DNA of 64,000 nt from Sphingomonas sp. Root710 (GCF_001429065.1 NZ_LMIB01000017.1:103074-167073), one strand, 5' to 3'; counted from the stretch's first letter, positions 37,200 to 47,430 are shown. Numbers and translations: made by a program. The notes: generated by a model not told the origin, from the sequence alone.

Positions 37200-37328
37200 T
37201 TACCCCGGCAGCCCCGGCACAACGGGATCGCTCGGCGCGCCCGGATTGGGATCGGTCGGGCTCGGCACCGGGATGTCGACCGGCGTATCGGCGGGAATGT
37301 CCTCGGGGGGCGGGGGCTGGCTGGCCAT
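37200..37328 (-). CDS. Small proline-rich protein, 42 residues
   Basis: An ATG at 37328 is preceded at eight bases by AAGGAG, a strong ribosome site. The 42-residue product is almost wholly Pro, Asp, Gly, Val and Thr (PPPPEDIPADTPVDIPVPSP), acidic, with no signal or membrane segment. It does not match a family I know. Proteins of this kind are often annotated as hypothetical in sphingomonads. It is convergent with pyrG and lies across from a possible structured RNA upstream. Confidence 0.55.
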   Translation of the reverse strand: MASQPPPPEDIPADTPVDIPVPSPTDPNPGAPSDPVVPGLPG

Positions 37329-37911
37329 GGTGATTCTCCTTCGGAGGGAGAACGCGGCGGTCACCAAGGCTATCCATCTCGCTGGCCCAATTTCGGCGAT
37401 CGCCCACATGACTGGGACGAGCCGCGCGAAGCTGGATCGGAACATATCCGTCATGACGTTACGGCAGAAGGTTCGCATATGCTGAAACGGCAAGCGCCGG
37501 GATCGTTTCCGATCCCGGCGCCGCGTGACGATGGTTCGCCACCCCCCTTAGGGGCTCTACGCCACCACCCCTTTAATGGCGGCGGAACCCCTTATTTTCC
37601 CCGAACCATGGCCGTTTTTATAGTGCCTTTGTTTCGTGCAGCTTCTCTACATCCGCCCCCTGACCTTGTCATTGGCTTTCAAAGCCGGCGGACGCGAAAG
37701 ACGGCGGGTGTGATGTATCGGCAACAGAGACAGACCGGTACGTAGCGCTATGGGTTGTGGTGCTGCGTCGCCGCATATCCATGACCTTGTTGCCAAACCG
37801 CTCCGCCTGCTGCCGATTCCGCGCCTTCGCATACGCGCAAAGCGCTTCCCCCTCCGGCGATCACGCACTAGACAGCCGGGCATATCCCTCTCGCGTCGAG
37901 TATGATCGTCC
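37329..37911. other. 583-bp region without a recognised protein gene
   Basis: No frame in this stretch has convincing codon structure or a good ribosome site. It contains the leader of the small proline-rich gene (left), the folded block described at 37494-37609 (middle), and the proS promoter region (right end). Base composition around 37550-37680 is less GC-rich and rich in C-runs on the given strand. Confidence 0.6.
37494..37609 (-). ncRNA. Candidate structured RNA with terminator-like hairpin
   Basis: Read leftward, an eight-pair closing stem (CGAACCAT at 37602-37609 with ATGGTTCG at 37531-37538) encloses two smaller stems: CCCCTTAGGGG near 37544-37554 and CGCCACCA / TGGCGGCG near 37560-37585. 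It is followed by a perfect 12-pair hairpin, GCGCCGGGATCG (37494-37505) with its complement (37510-37521), around TTTC. This is the shape of a three-way junction plus terminator. No known RNA family was recognised, and the strand is inferred from the hairpin order. Confidence 0.35.
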
Positions 37912-39225
37912 ATGCGCCTGTCCCGTTATTTCCTGCCCGTGATGAAGGAATCGCCCGCCGATGCCCAGATCGTCAGCCACAAGCTGATGCTCCGGGCGGG
38001 CATGATCCGCCAGACCGCCGCCGGCATCTATGCCTGGCTGCCGATCGGCCATCGCGTGCTGCGCAAGATCGAACAGATCGTGCGCGAAGAGCAGGACCGG
38101 GCGGGGGCGATCGAACTGCTGATGCCGACGATCCAGTCCGCCGACCTGTGGCGCGAATCGGGCCGCTATGATGCCTATGGCCCGGAGATGCTGCGCATCA
38201 CCGACCGGCACGACCGCGAGATGCTGTTCGGGCCGACCAACGAGGAGATGATCACCGCGATCTTCCGCGACAATGTCCGCAGCTACCGTGACCTGCCGCG
38301 CAACCTCTATCATATCCAGTGGAAGTTCCGCGACGAGGTCCGCCCCCGCTTCGGCGTGATGCGCGGCCGCGAGTTCCTCATGAAGGACGCCTATTCGTTC
38401 GACCTCGATGTCGAGGGCGCGCGGCACAGCTACAACCGCATGTTCGTCGCCTATCTGCGCACCTATAAGCGGATGGGGCTCGCCGCGATCCCGATGCAGG
38501 CCGACACTGGTCCGATCGGCGGCGATCTGAGCCATGAGTTCATCGTCCTGGCCCCCACCGGCGAAAGCGAGGTCTTCTATCACAGCAATTGGGAGCAGGT
38601 CCGCCCGCTCGACGTCGACGCCGACGACCGCGATGCGTTACAGAGCTTCGTCAGCGGCCTGACCGCCGACTATGCCGCGACCGACGAGAAGCGCGACTCC
38701 GCCCGCGAGGCCGAGACTGGTGACAAGCTCAAGCAGTCGCGCGGCATTGAGGTCGGCCACATCTTCTATTTCGGCACCAAATATTCTGCGGCGATGGGGA
38801 TGACGGTGCAGGGCCCCGACGGCCAGCCGGTGACCCCGCAGATGGGCAGCTACGGCATCGGTGTGTCGCGCCTGATGGCGGCGATCATCGAAGCCAATCA
38901 TGACGATGCCGGGATCATCTGGCCCGACGCGGTCGCGCCCTATGCGGTCGGACTGATCAACATGCGCGCCGACGACGCGCGCTGCGCGGCGGCCGCCGAC
39001 GATCTCTATGCGAAGCTCCAGGCAGCGGGCGTCGAGACGCTCTACGACGATCGCGACGAACGCGGCGGCGCGAAGTTCGCGACCATGGACCTGATCGGCC
39101 TGCCCTGGCAGATCGTCATCGGCCCCAAGGGCCTCGACAAGGGTGTGGTCGAACTCAAGCGCCGCGCGACCGGCGAGAAGGTCGAACTGTCGGTCGAGGA
39201 TGCCCTGGCGAAGGTGGCTGGGTGA
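37912..39225 (+). CDS. proS: Prolyl-tRNA synthetase
   Basis: ProS charges tRNA(Pro). The 437-residue class II synthetase has [20 protein letters not shown] (motif 1), [25 protein letters not shown], here at about 143-167 (motif 2), and [13 protein letters not shown] (motif 3). It lacks the roughly 180-residue editing insertion between motifs 2 and 3 found in long bacterial ProRS, which is the usual state in alphaproteobacteria. Its stop overlaps the GTG start of the Lol permease gene. Confidence 0.96.
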   Translation: MRLSRYFLPVMKESPADAQIVSHKLMLRAGMIRQTAAGIYAWLPIGHRVLRKIEQIVREEQDRAGAIELLMPTIQSADLWRESGRYDAYGPEMLRITDRHDREMLFGPTNEEMITAIFRDNVRSYRDLPRNLYHIQWKFRDEVRPRFGVMRGREFLMKDAYSFDLDVEGARHSYNRMFVAYLRTYKRMGLAAIPMQADTGPIGGDLSHEFIVLAPTGESEVFYHSNWEQVRPLDVDADDRDALQSFVSGLTADYAATDEKRDSAREAETGDKLKQSRGIEVGHIFYFGTKYSAAMGMTVQGPDGQPVTPQMGSYGIGVSRLMAAIIEANHDDAGIIWPDAVAPYAVGLINMRADDARCAAAADDLYAKLQAAGVETLYDDRDERGGAKFATMDLIGLPWQIVIGPKGLDKGVVELKRRATGEKVELSVEDALAKVAG

Positions 39226-40472
39226 TCCTCAACCGCTACGAACGGATGATCGCGAAGCGCTACCTGCTGCCCGGCAGGGGAGAGGCGTTCATCTTTCTCG
39301 TCGCGTCGATCAGCCTGGTCGCGGTCGCGCTCGGCGTCGCGGCGCTGATCATCGTGATGAGCGTGATGAACGGTTTCCGCGCGGAGCTGTTCGACAAGAT
39401 CGTCGGGCTCAACGGCCATGCCGTCGTCCAGGGCTATGATGGCAAGCTGCCCGATTGGCGGCGGATCGCTGCCGACGCGAAGAAGCTGCCTGGGGTCACC
39501 TCCGCTACGCCGCTGATCGAGCAGCCGCTGATGGCGGCCTATGACGGCCGGGTTGAAGGCGTGCTGGTGCGCGGCATGACGGTCGAGGATATCCGCCGCA
39601 ACCCGGTGATGCAGGGCAAGGTGGTGCGTGGCTCGCTCGGCGCGCTCGCGCCGGGGACCGATCGGGTGGCGATCGGCGCGCGCCTCGCCGAACAGCTCGG
39701 CGCGGACCTCGGCAGCCAGATCAGCCTGATCAGCCCGCAGGGACAGAATACGCCGTTCGGCACCGTGCCGCGCATCGTCTCCTATCAGGTCGCCGCGATC
39801 TTCGAGGTCGGCGTCTATGATTATGACAAGGCGTTCGTGGTGATGCCGATGTCCGACGCGCAGAACCTGCTGATGCTGGGGGACGCCGTCGGCATGATCG
39901 AGATCCAGACGGTGAACGCCGACAAGGTCGACCAGATATTGAAGCCGCTCGGGCCCAAGCTGGTGCAACAGGGCGAGATCCGCGACTGGCGCGACCTCAA
40001 CGCCTCGCTGTTCGAGGCGCTGGCGGTCGAGCGCGTTACCATGTTCGTGGTGCTGTCGCTGATCATTCTCGTCGCGGTGTTCAACATCCTGTCGTCGCTG
40101 ATCATGCTCGTCCGCGCCAAGCGGCGCGACATTGCGATCCTGCGGACGATGGGTGCGTCGCGCGCGGCGCTGATGAAGATCTTCATGACGGTGGGCACGG
40201 TGATCGGCGTGCTTGGCACCGGCGCGGGCATCGCGCTTGGCGCGGTGTTCCTGTTCTACCGCCAGGCGGTGGTCAATTTCGTCCAGATCGTCACCGGCCA
40301 GAATCTCTGGGACCCGTCGATCCGCTTTTTGACCGAACTGCCGTCGAAGAGCGACCCGGTCGAGGTGAGCGCGATCATCCTCATGGCGCTGGGCTTCAGC
40401 TTCCTGTCGACGCTCTACCCGGCGTGGAAGGCGGCGAGCACCGATCCGGTCGAGGTGCTGCGCTATGAGTGA
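39222..40472 (+). CDS. lolC: Lipoprotein-releasing ABC transporter permease (LolC/LolE family)
   Basis: The 416-residue protein has a first membrane helix (about 21-46), a large periplasmic MacB-like domain (50-260) and three C-terminal helices, with [11 protein letters not shown] and [22 protein letters not shown] typical of Lol permeases. It starts with GTG at 39222, overlapping the proS stop, and overlaps lolD at its end. Only one permease gene is present, so a homodimeric LolF-type transporter, as in other alphaproteobacteria, is likely. It extracts outer-membrane lipoproteins from the inner membrane. Confidence 0.92.
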   Translation: MILNRYERMIAKRYLLPGRGEAFIFLVASISLVAVALGVAALIIVMSVMNGFRAELFDKIVGLNGHAVVQGYDGKLPDWRRIAADAKKLPGVTSATPLIEQPLMAAYDGRVEGVLVRGMTVEDIRRNPVMQGKVVRGSLGALAPGTDRVAIGARLAEQLGADLGSQISLISPQGQNTPFGTVPRIVSYQVAAIFEVGVYDYDKAFVVMPMSDAQNLLMLGDAVGMIEIQTVNADKVDQILKPLGPKLVQQGEIRDWRDLNASLFEALAVERVTMFVVLSLIILVAVFNILSSLIMLVRAKRRDIAILRTMGASRAALMKIFMTVGTVIGVLGTGAGIALGAVFLFYRQAVVNFVQIVTGQNLWDPSIRFLTELPSKSDPVEVSAIILMALGFSFLSTLYPAWKAASTDPVEVLRYE

Positions 40473-41139
40473 CGCCGTCCTTGACGTCCGCGGCCTGAGC
40501 CGCACCTTCCACCAGGCCGATGTCGCGATCCACGTCCTGCGCCAGGTCGACCTCGCCATCCAGCCGGGCGAGATCGTCGCGCTGCTCGGCCCCTCGGGCT
40601 CGGGCAAGTCGACCCTGCTCCAGGCGGTGGGCCTGCTCGAAGGCGGCTTCGAGGGATCGATCCGCATCGCTGGCGAGGAGGCAGCTAAGGCCGATGCACA
40701 GGGCCGCACCCGCATCCGCCGCGACCGGCTCGGCTTCGTCTATCAATTCCACCATCTGCTGCCCGATTTCACCGCGACCGAGAATGTCGTGCTGCCGCAG
40801 CTGATCCACGGCGCGGAGACGGCAGCGGCGCGTGAGCGAGCGGAAAGCCTGCTTTCCACGCTCGGCCTGTCGCAGCGGTTGACGCATCGTCCATCGCAAC
40901 TGTCGGGCGGCGAACAGCAGCGCGTCGCGGTCGCCCGCGCGCTCGCCAACCGGCCCGCCCTGGTGCTGGCCGACGAGCCGACCGGCAATCTCGACGAGGC
41001 CACCGCCGATATAGTCCTCGCCGAATTCCTACGGCTGGTCCGCCAGGAAGGCTCGGCGGCGCTGGTCGCGACCCATAATGAGCGGCTGGCGCAGCGAATG
41101 GACCGGGTGGTGCGGCTCCACGACGGGCATTTGAGCTGA
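40465..41139 (+). CDS. lolD: Lipoprotein-releasing ABC transporter ATP-binding protein LolD
   Basis: LolD powers lipoprotein release. The 224-residue ATPase has Walker [10 protein letters not shown], a Q-loop in [14 protein letters not shown], signature [15 protein letters not shown], Walker [13 protein letters not shown], and the switch His in ATHNERL. It overlaps the permease gene by eight bases. Confidence 0.95.
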   Translation: MSDAVLDVRGLSRTFHQADVAIHVLRQVDLAIQPGEIVALLGPSGSGKSTLLQAVGLLEGGFEGSIRIAGEEAAKADAQGRTRIRRDRLGFVYQFHHLLPDFTATENVVLPQLIHGAETAAARERAESLLSTLGLSQRLTHRPSQLSGGEQQRVAVARALANRPALVLADEPTGNLDEATADIVLAEFLRLVRQEGSAALVATHNERLAQRMDRVVRLHDGHLS

Positions 41140-41210
41140 AAGCCTGAAAATACGGGCGTTAACCGTCCCAGCTAAGACTTTTATTAAGCAATCCCGTTTA
41201 GACGGGCCCA

Positions 41211-42962
41211 ATGATCCGGGCCTGGATTCATTCGATTGCGGCGGTCTCGCGCCGTCTGGCGGACAGCACACGCGGCGGCGTGGCGCTGATCGGCGCGCTG
41301 TCGCTGACGACGATCGTCGGCATGGGCGCCTTCGCGGTGGAAGCGACGCGCGGCTATGCCGCCGATACCCAGAACCAGCGCATCGCCGACATGGCCGCGC
41401 TGGCGGGTGCGCTCGCCTATAATGTCAACAGCAACACGACCGAGATGACCGCAACCGCCAAGGCGGTGGTCGTGGCGCAGGGCCTCGCCGCCAGCGCCGC
41501 CACCGTTCAGCTCGTCACCGACAGCGCGACCAGCAAGCAACTCGTCCAGGTCACCGTCACCACCTCGGTGCCGCTTGCGCTCGGCCGCGTCTTTACCTCG
41601 GCGCTGAGCTATGACGTGTCGGCGGTTGGCTCGGCGACGACGACCTCGACGACGACCAGCGCGCCGCCCTGCATCGCCGCGCTGTCGAGTACGCCGACCT
41701 ATGGCATCACGTTGAGCGGCGGCGTCGCCATCAACTCGCCGGGCTGCGCGATCAACACCAATGCTGGCGTCACCGTCCCCTGGGGTACGACGATCTCCGC
41801 CAAGCAGGTCAACGCCGGTAAGACGGTCAACAATCCGGGCAGCGGGATCACCACCTCGCCGACCGCGAACAACATCGTCCAGAACAAGACCAGCGCCGCG
41901 AGCGACTGGATGGCCTCGGACAGCAATCTTCAGGCGCTGCTCTGCAAGGTCAACAAGCTCAGCGGCTACAGCGACCCCGATTATCCGGGTGGCAACACGG
42001 CCTGCACGACGGCGCTCGTCACGCCGGTGACGGCTACCGGCTTTTCGGACCTCACGCTCGATTATAGCCCCAGCGGTACGCTGGCGACCTATTTCAACAG
42101 CGGCGCCAAGACCTACACGATTCCGGCGGGCGCTTATAACAATATCAAGACGCTCACGATTTCCGGGGGCCTGACCGTCTATTTCCAGGGACCCGCCGAT
42201 CGGGCGATCAACACGATCAGCATGGGCGGCACCGCGCTTCATTTCGGTAGCGGTAATGTCAGCATCGCGGGCAAGATCGACGTCAATGGCGGCGCGCTCG
42301 TCGATTTCGACGTAGGGGTGGGCAACACGATCACCTTCGGTAATGTCAGCGGCACGTCGATCAACGTCGGCGGCGGCGCAAAGGTCTGCTTCACCGTAAA
42401 CTGCGTTGCGCCGACCGTGGCGGCGGGCACCTTCAGCGTCAGTGGCGACATCATCACCAGCGGCGGCAGCACCATCGTCTTTCCGAAGGCCGCGACGCAC
42501 GTCATCAACGGCAATCTCAGCCTCAATGGCAGCTCGATCTTCGGATCGGGCAGCTACATCATCAAGGGCTATTTCTCGAACAACACCGGCGGCACGATGA
42601 GCGGCACCGACGTGACCTTCGCGCTGGGCGGCACCTTCACCCTGTCAGGCGGCACCTCGCTCGATCTGGCCGCGCCCAGTGCGTCGTCGAGCTACGGCAT
42701 TCCCGGCGTGCTGGTCGCGACCAAGACGAGCTCGGCCACCGCGATAGGCGGCGGATCGGCCAATAAATATGCCGGACTATTCTACGCGCCCAAGTCGGAC
42801 CTTACGCTGAGCGGCGGCGCGTCGATGTCCTCGAACGGCACCAACTGCCTGATGATGATCCTCAACACGCTCACCCTGTCAGGCGGCACCAATGTCGCCA
42901 GCGCCTGTTCGAGCCTGTCCGGATCGTCGAGCACCACCGCCAACGTGGCGCTGTTCAAATGA
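41211..42962 (+). CDS. TadG-like pilus-associated protein with glycine-rich repeat region
   Basis: The 583-residue protein begins with a TadG-like anchor: a basic stretch, then RGGVALIGALSLTTIVGMGAFAVEATR (about 21-47), and NQRIADMAALAGALAYN, the helix typical of this family. From residue 150 to the end it is rich in Gly, Ser, Thr and Asn with repeated short motifs such as TLSGG, TISGG and SMGG, suggesting a parallel beta-helix displayed outside the membrane. The stop overlaps the next TadE-like gene by four bases, so the three genes form an operon. No Tad ATPase, secretin or prepilin peptidase is in the window. Confidence 0.75.
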   Translation: MIRAWIHSIAAVSRRLADSTRGGVALIGALSLTTIVGMGAFAVEATRGYAADTQNQRIADMAALAGALAYNVNSNTTEMTATAKAVVVAQGLAASAATVQLVTDSATSKQLVQVTVTTSVPLALGRVFTSALSYDVSAVGSATTTSTTTSAPPCIAALSSTPTYGITLSGGVAINSPGCAINTNAGVTVPWGTTISAKQVNAGKTVNNPGSGITTSPTANNIVQNKTSAASDWMASDSNLQALLCKVNKLSGYSDPDYPGGNTACTTALVTPVTATGFSDLTLDYSPSGTLATYFNSGAKTYTIPAGAYNNIKTLTISGGLTVYFQGPADRAINTISMGGTALHFGSGNVSIAGKIDVNGGALVDFDVGVGNTITFGNVSGTSINVGGGAKVCFTVNCVAPTVAAGTFSVSGDIITSGGSTIVFPKAATHVINGNLSLNGSSIFGSGSYIIKGYFSNNTGGTMSGTDVTFALGGTFTLSGGTSLDLAAPSASSSYGIPGVLVATKTSSATAIGGGSANKYAGLFYAPKSDLTLSGGASMSSNGTNCLMMILNTLTLSGGTNVASACSSLSGSSSTTANVALFK

Positions 42963-43456
42963 TCCGCCGCCATCTCGCCCGTCTCGCCCGCGAACAGCGC
43001 GGTGTCGCGACGATCGAGTTCGCGTTGCTCTCGGTGCTGTTCTTCTTCGTGATGACCGCCGGGCTCGACATCGGCATGTGGTATCAGCAGCGGCTGCGCC
43101 TCGACAGCGCGGTGGAGCAGGGCGGCATGATCGCGTTCAATTCGCGCGCCAGCGTCGATCCGGTCGCCATCAAGACCTATGTCGAAGCAGCGGCGAAGCT
43201 TGCCGCCGCGCCGACGGTGACGATCACCTGCAACGGTGGAACCTGCGCTAACACGGGGCGCACCTGCGCCTGCATCAGCGGATCGGGGCCGACCTATACC
43301 ACCGCCGCCTGCAACGCGACCTGTGCCGACGGCAGCCTTGCGGGCTATTATCTGAAGGTCAACGCGGTCGCGACGTCGAGCACGATGCTCGTCCCCGCGG
43401 CGATGCTGGGCGGCAATATGACCCAGACCCGCAACGCGCTGGTGCGGTTGCAATGA
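42959..43456 (+). CDS. TadE-like pseudopilin
   Basis: The 165-residue protein has a short basic leader and RGVATIEFALLSVLFFFVMTAG (about 16-37), the TadE prepilin signal with Glu five residues into the hydrophobic stretch. The rest is periplasmic with six cysteines between about 97 and 122 that may form disulfides. It overlaps its neighbours by four bases on each side. Minor pseudopilins of this type initiate or cap Flp/Tad pili. Confidence 0.82.
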   Translation: MIRRHLARLAREQRGVATIEFALLSVLFFFVMTAGLDIGMWYQQRLRLDSAVEQGGMIAFNSRASVDPVAIKTYVEAAAKLAAAPTVTITCNGGTCANTGRTCACISGSGPTYTTAACNATCADGSLAGYYLKVNAVATSSTMLVPAAMLGGNMTQTRNALVRLQ

Positions 43457-43860
43457 TCGGCTTGTGGCGCGACCGGCGGGGTGTGACGGCGGTGGAGTTC
43501 GCGCTCGTCGCGCCCGCCTTCATGATGTTCATGTTCCTGATCATCGACGGCGCGCGCGCGGTGTGGACCTACCAGACCCTCCAGGAGGTCGCGAGCAACA
43601 GCGCGCGTTGCGCGGCGCTTGGCGTCACCGGCTGCAAGACCGCACAGGAGGTCAAGGACTATGCGGTCGCCCGCGCCGCCGCGACCGGGGTCAAGCTCAC
43701 CACCGGCGCGGTGACGCTGACCACGGCCGCGACCTGTTCCTCGGTCTCCGGCATGACCAAGGTAGCGATCGCGAGCAGCTATCAGGGGGCGACGACCAAG
43801 CTGCTGCCAAGCAGCATAAGCACGCTCAACACGGAAAGCTGCTTCCCCACCGCGAGCTGA
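43453..43860 (+). CDS. TadE-like pseudopilin
   Basis: The 135-residue protein has the signal DRRGVTAVEFALVAPAFMMFMFL (6-28) with the TadE Glu, followed by a small periplasmic domain containing four cysteines. It is the third gene of the TadG/TadE operon and is followed at once by a hairpin terminator. Confidence 0.83.
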   Translation: MIGLWRDRRGVTAVEFALVAPAFMMFMFLIIDGARAVWTYQTLQEVASNSARCAALGVTGCKTAQEVKDYAVARAAATGVKLTTGAVTLTTAATCSSVSGMTKVAIASSYQGATTKLLPSSISTLNTESCFPTAS

Positions 43861-43862
43861 CT

Positions 43863-43897
43863 AAAAACCCTCCCCGGCTTCGCCAGGGAGGATTTTA
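43863..43897 (+). terminator. Rho-independent terminator of the TadG/TadE operon
   Basis: CCTCCC (43869-43874) pairs with GGGAGG (43886-43891); flanking AAAA and TTTT extend it and the T-run follows. It lies three bases after the last tadE stop and before dnaE. Confidence 0.75.
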
Positions 43898-43957
43898 GAT
43901 TGTGGATAAGCCCGAAACTTTTCTGGCGATTCGCACGGCGATCCCTAGATTGCCGCC

Positions 43958-46900
43958 ATGGCCTACCATCCCTTCGTGCCGCTCAGGATCTTCTCCTCCT
44001 ATACGATGCTGGAGGGCGCGATCGAGCCGAAGGCGATCTCGAAACAGGCCAGGAAGCTGGGTTTCCCCGCCGCGGCGCTGACCGATCGCAACGGCCTCTA
44101 CGCCGCGATGGCCTTTTCCGACGCGGCCAAGAAGGACGGCGTTCAGCCGGTCATCGGCACCATGCTCGCGGTCAAGCGGCCCGGCCTCGAGCAGCAGCTG
44201 ATCATAGACTGGCTCGCCCTCTATGCGCAGGATGCCAGGGGCTATGACAATCTCTGCGCGCTCGTCTCTGCCGCGCATCTCGAACGGCCGGTGCATGAGG
44301 ATGCACATGTCCCGATGTCTGCGCTGGAAGGCCGCACCGACGGGCTGATCGCGCTGACCGGCGCGGGCGAGGGCGCGCTCGCGAAATTGCTCGCGGGTGA
44401 GCAGAAGGCCGCGGCCGACAGCTATGCCGACGCGCTCCAGGCGCTGTTCCCGAAGCGGCTCTATGTCGAACTGGCCCGGCGCGGCGACGCGATCGAGGAA
44501 GCTGCCGAGGACGCGCTGATCGATCTGGCCTATGCCCGCGATCTGCCGCTGGTGGCGACCAACCCCGCCTGCTTCGCCGAACCCGAATTCCACGCTGCGC
44601 ATGACGCGATGCTGTGCATCGCCAGTTCCTCCTATATCGATACCGCGGACCGGCAGCGCTCGTCGCCCGATAGCTGGATCAAACCCGCGGCGGAAATGGC
44701 GCGGCTGTTCGAGGATTTGCCCGAGGCGCTGGCCAACACCCTGGTGGTGGCGCAGCGCTGCGCTTTCGCCGCACCCTATCGCAAGCCGATCCTGCCCAGC
44801 CTGGCCGGCGACCGCGATGCCGAGGCGGAGGCGCTGCGCCGCGATGCGCAGGCCGGGCTGGAGGCACGGCTCGCCAAGACGGGCATCACCGACGAAGAGA
44901 CCCGCAAGGCCTATTTCGACCGGCTGGCCTTCGAGACCGACATCATCATCAAGATGGGATTTCCCGGCTACTTCCTGATCGTCGCCGACTTCATCAAATG
45001 GGCGAAGGAACAGGATATTCCGGTGGGGCCGGGGCGCGGTTCGGGCGCGGGCTCGGTGGTGGCCTGGTCGCTGACCATCACCGATCTCGATCCGCTCAAG
45101 CTCGGCCTGCTGTTTGAACGCTTCCTCAATCCCGAACGCGTGTCGATGCCCGACTTCGACATCGACTTCTGCGAAACCCGGCGTGGCGAGGTGATTCGCT
45201 ACGTCCAGCAGAAATATGGCCGCGATCAGGTCGCCCAGATCATCACCTTCGGTAAGCTGAAAGCGCGCGCGGTGCTCAAGGACACGGGCCGCGTGCTACA
45301 GATGAGCTATGGCCAGGTCGACCGGCTCGCCAAGCTGATCCCCAATCATCCGACCGATCCCTGGACGCTCGAGCGCGCGATGAACGGGGTCGCCGAGCTC
45401 GCCAACGAATATAAGAATGACCGCGAGGTCCGCCGTCTGCTCGACCTTGCGATGAAGCTCGAAGGCCTTCCGCGCCACAGCTCGACCCATGCGGCGGGCG
45501 TGGTCATCGGCGACCGGCGGCTCGACGCGCTCGTCCCGCTCTATCGCGATCCGCGCTCCGACATGCCGGTGACCCAGTTCGACATGAAATATGTCGAGGG
45601 CGCGGGGCTGGTGAAGTTCGACTTTCTCGGCCTGAAGACTCTGTCCGTGCTGCAGAAGGCGGTACAGTTCCTCGCCAAACGCGGGATCACGGTCGATCTC
45701 GACGCGCTCGAATGGGACGATCCGGCGGTCTATGCGCTGCTCCAGAAGGGCGATACCGTCGGGGTGTTCCAGCTGGAATCGGAAGGCATGCGCCGCACCC
45801 TGGCCGCCGTCCGGCCCACGAATTTCGGCGACATCATCGCGCTCGTTTCGCTCTACCGGCCGGGCCCGATGGACAATATTCCGATGTTCGGCGACCGCAA
45901 GAACGGGCGCGCGACGATCGAATATCCGCACCCGTTGCTCGAAGGCATATTGGCCGAGACCTACGGCATCTTCGTCTATCAGGAACAGGTGATGCAGGCC
46001 GCGCAGATTCTCGCCGGCTATTCGCTGGGCGACGCCGACCTGCTGCGCCGTGCGATGGGCAAAAAGATCAAGGCAGAGATGGACGCGCAGCGCAGCCGCT
46101 TCGTCGAAGGCTGCGCGAAGAACGACATCCCCGCCGCCAAGGCCAATGAGCTGTTCGACTTGATCGACAAGTTCGCGGGCTATGGCTTCAACAAGAGCCA
46201 CGCGGCCGCCTATGCGCTGGTCGCCTATCACACCGCCTGGATGAAGGCGCACCATAAGCCCGAATTCTACGCTGCGTCGATGTGCTACGACATGCACCAG
46301 ACCGACAAGCTGGCGATCTTCATCGATGACATGCGGCGCATGGGCGTCGACTGCCTCGGCCCCTGCGTCAATCACAGCGAGGCCGAATTTTCGGTCGAGC
46401 AGGCGGGCGAGGGGCTGGCGGTCCGCTATGCGCTCGGGGCGCTGAAGGGCGTCGGCGAGAAGGCGATGGAGCAGCTGGTCGATGCCCGCAAGGCGAAAGG
46501 CCCGTTCACCAGCCTGGAGGATTTCGCCGACCGGATCGACCCGCGCCTGCTCAACCGCCGCCAGCTCGAAAGCCTTGCCGGCGGCGGCGCGTTCGACAGT
46601 ATGGAAAGCGAGCGCGCGGGCGTGTTCGCGGCGGCGGAGATCATCCTGGCGCATGCATCGAGCGCCGCCGACCAGCGCGAGAGCGGGCAGGGCGGCCTGT
46701 TCGGCGACAGCCCCGGCGATGTCGCGCCGATCCGCATCGATCGCGGCGTCCACTGGACGCTCGCCGACCGGATGGCGGCGGAGAAGGAGAGCTTCGGCTT
46801 CTACTTCTCGTCGCATCCGACCGACCAGGTCCGCCACCTCGCCGACGCCCATGGCGCGCGCAGCTTTGCCGCGCTGTGCGCGCTGCCCGCGCCCGCCGAC

Positions 46901-47428
46901 GGCGGGCGGGTCAATTCCGTGATGTCGGCGCTGGTCGAGGATGCGCGCTGGCGGACCTCGGCCAAGGGCAAGCGCTACATGATGGCGACATGCTCCGACG
47001 CGACCGGCCAGTTCATCGCGACCTGCTTCGACGAGATGGCCTCGGCCGAACTCGAGAATGCCGCCAAAGCCGGGACCTGCGCGCTGCTCCGCGTCGAGCT
47101 CGACTGGCGCGCGGGGGAGGAGACGCCGCGTGTCACGGTGCGCGGGCTGCAAAGCTATGATTCGATGCAGTCGATCCGGCTGCGCGTCGATGTAGAGACC
47201 GCCGACCCGGCGGCGATCCCAGCGCTGGCGGCACTAATGGCCGGCGAACGCGGCGGACGCGGCGAGATGTATCTTCAGGCGCTGCTGCCTGATCAGACGA
47301 GCGCGGAATTGCTTCTGGGGCGCGACTTCCGCCTCGATGCCGAACTGGTCGCGCGGATCGAAAGATTGCCGGGCCTGACCGCGCGGATCGGGACCGTCGG
47401 GCGCCCGCAATTGGCGGTGGTTTCCTAG
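43958..47428 (+). CDS. dnaE: DNA polymerase III subunit alpha
   Basis: DnaE is the replicative polymerase. The 1156-residue protein has the catalytic aspartates in PDFDIDF at D401 and D403, GPGRGSGAGSVVAW, HSSTHAAGVVIG, YGFNKSHAAAYALVAYHTAW and a C-terminal OB/tau-binding part. The N-terminal PHP domain begins FVPLRIFSSYTMLEGA, where the usual metal-binding histidines of the HLRVHS pattern are missing, so PHP metal binding is probably lost, as in many proteobacterial DnaE. It stands alone, ahead of an inverted repeat. Confidence 0.96.
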   Translation: MAYHPFVPLRIFSSYTMLEGAIEPKAISKQARKLGFPAAALTDRNGLYAAMAFSDAAKKDGVQPVIGTMLAVKRPGLEQQLIIDWLALYAQDARGYDNLCALVSAAHLERPVHEDAHVPMSALEGRTDGLIALTGAGEGALAKLLAGEQKAAADSYADALQALFPKRLYVELARRGDAIEEAAEDALIDLAYARDLPLVATNPACFAEPEFHAAHDAMLCIASSSYIDTADRQRSSPDSWIKPAAEMARLFEDLPEALANTLVVAQRCAFAAPYRKPILPSLAGDRDAEAEALRRDAQAGLEARLAKTGITDEETRKAYFDRLAFETDIIIKMGFPGYFLIVADFIKWAKEQDIPVGPGRGSGAGSVVAWSLTITDLDPLKLGLLFERFLNPERVSMPDFDIDFCETRRGEVIRYVQQKYGRDQVAQIITFGKLKARAVLKDTGRVLQMSYGQVDRLAKLIPNHPTDPWTLERAMNGVAELANEYKNDREVRRLLDLAMKLEGLPRHSSTHAAGVVIGDRRLDALVPLYRDPRSDMPVTQFDMKYVEGAGLVKFDFLGLKTLSVLQKAVQFLAKRGITVDLDALEWDDPAVYALLQKGDTVGVFQLESEGMRRTLAAVRPTNFGDIIALVSLYRPGPMDNIPMFGDRKNGRATIEYPHPLLEGILAETYGIFVYQEQVMQAAQILAGYSLGDADLLRRAMGKKIKAEMDAQRSRFVEGCAKNDIPAAKANELFDLIDKFAGYGFNKSHAAAYALVAYHTAWMKAHHKPEFYAASMCYDMHQTDKLAIFIDDMRRMGVDCLGPCVNHSEAEFSVEQAGEGLAVRYALGALKGVGEKAMEQLVDARKAKGPFTSLEDFADRIDPRLLNRRQLESLAGGGAFDSMESERAGVFAAAEIILAHASSAADQRESGQGGLFGDSPGDVAPIRIDRGVHWTLADRMAAEKESFGFYFSSHPTDQVRHLADAHGARSFAALCALPAPADGGRVNSVMSALVEDARWRTSAKGKRYMMATCSDATGQFIATCFDEMASAELENAAKAGTCALLRVELDWRAGEETPRVTVRGLQSYDSMQSIRLRVDVETADPAAIPALAALMAGERGGRGEMYLQALLPDQTSAELLLGRDFRLDAELVARIERLPGLTARIGTVGRPQLAVVS

Positions 47429-47430
47429 AA

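Noticed and set aside
37531-37609. A tRNA or tmRNA piece suggested by GGTTCG and CCACCA-like bases
   Set aside because: No cloverleaf, T-loop pairing or tag frame could be built; kept only as an unclassified RNA candidate.
45296-47152. A 618-codon open frame antisense to dnaE
   Set aside because: It is the mirror of a strongly conserved polymerase gene in GC-rich DNA. Its product is Arg/Gly/Ala-rich with no recognisable motif and no ribosome site.
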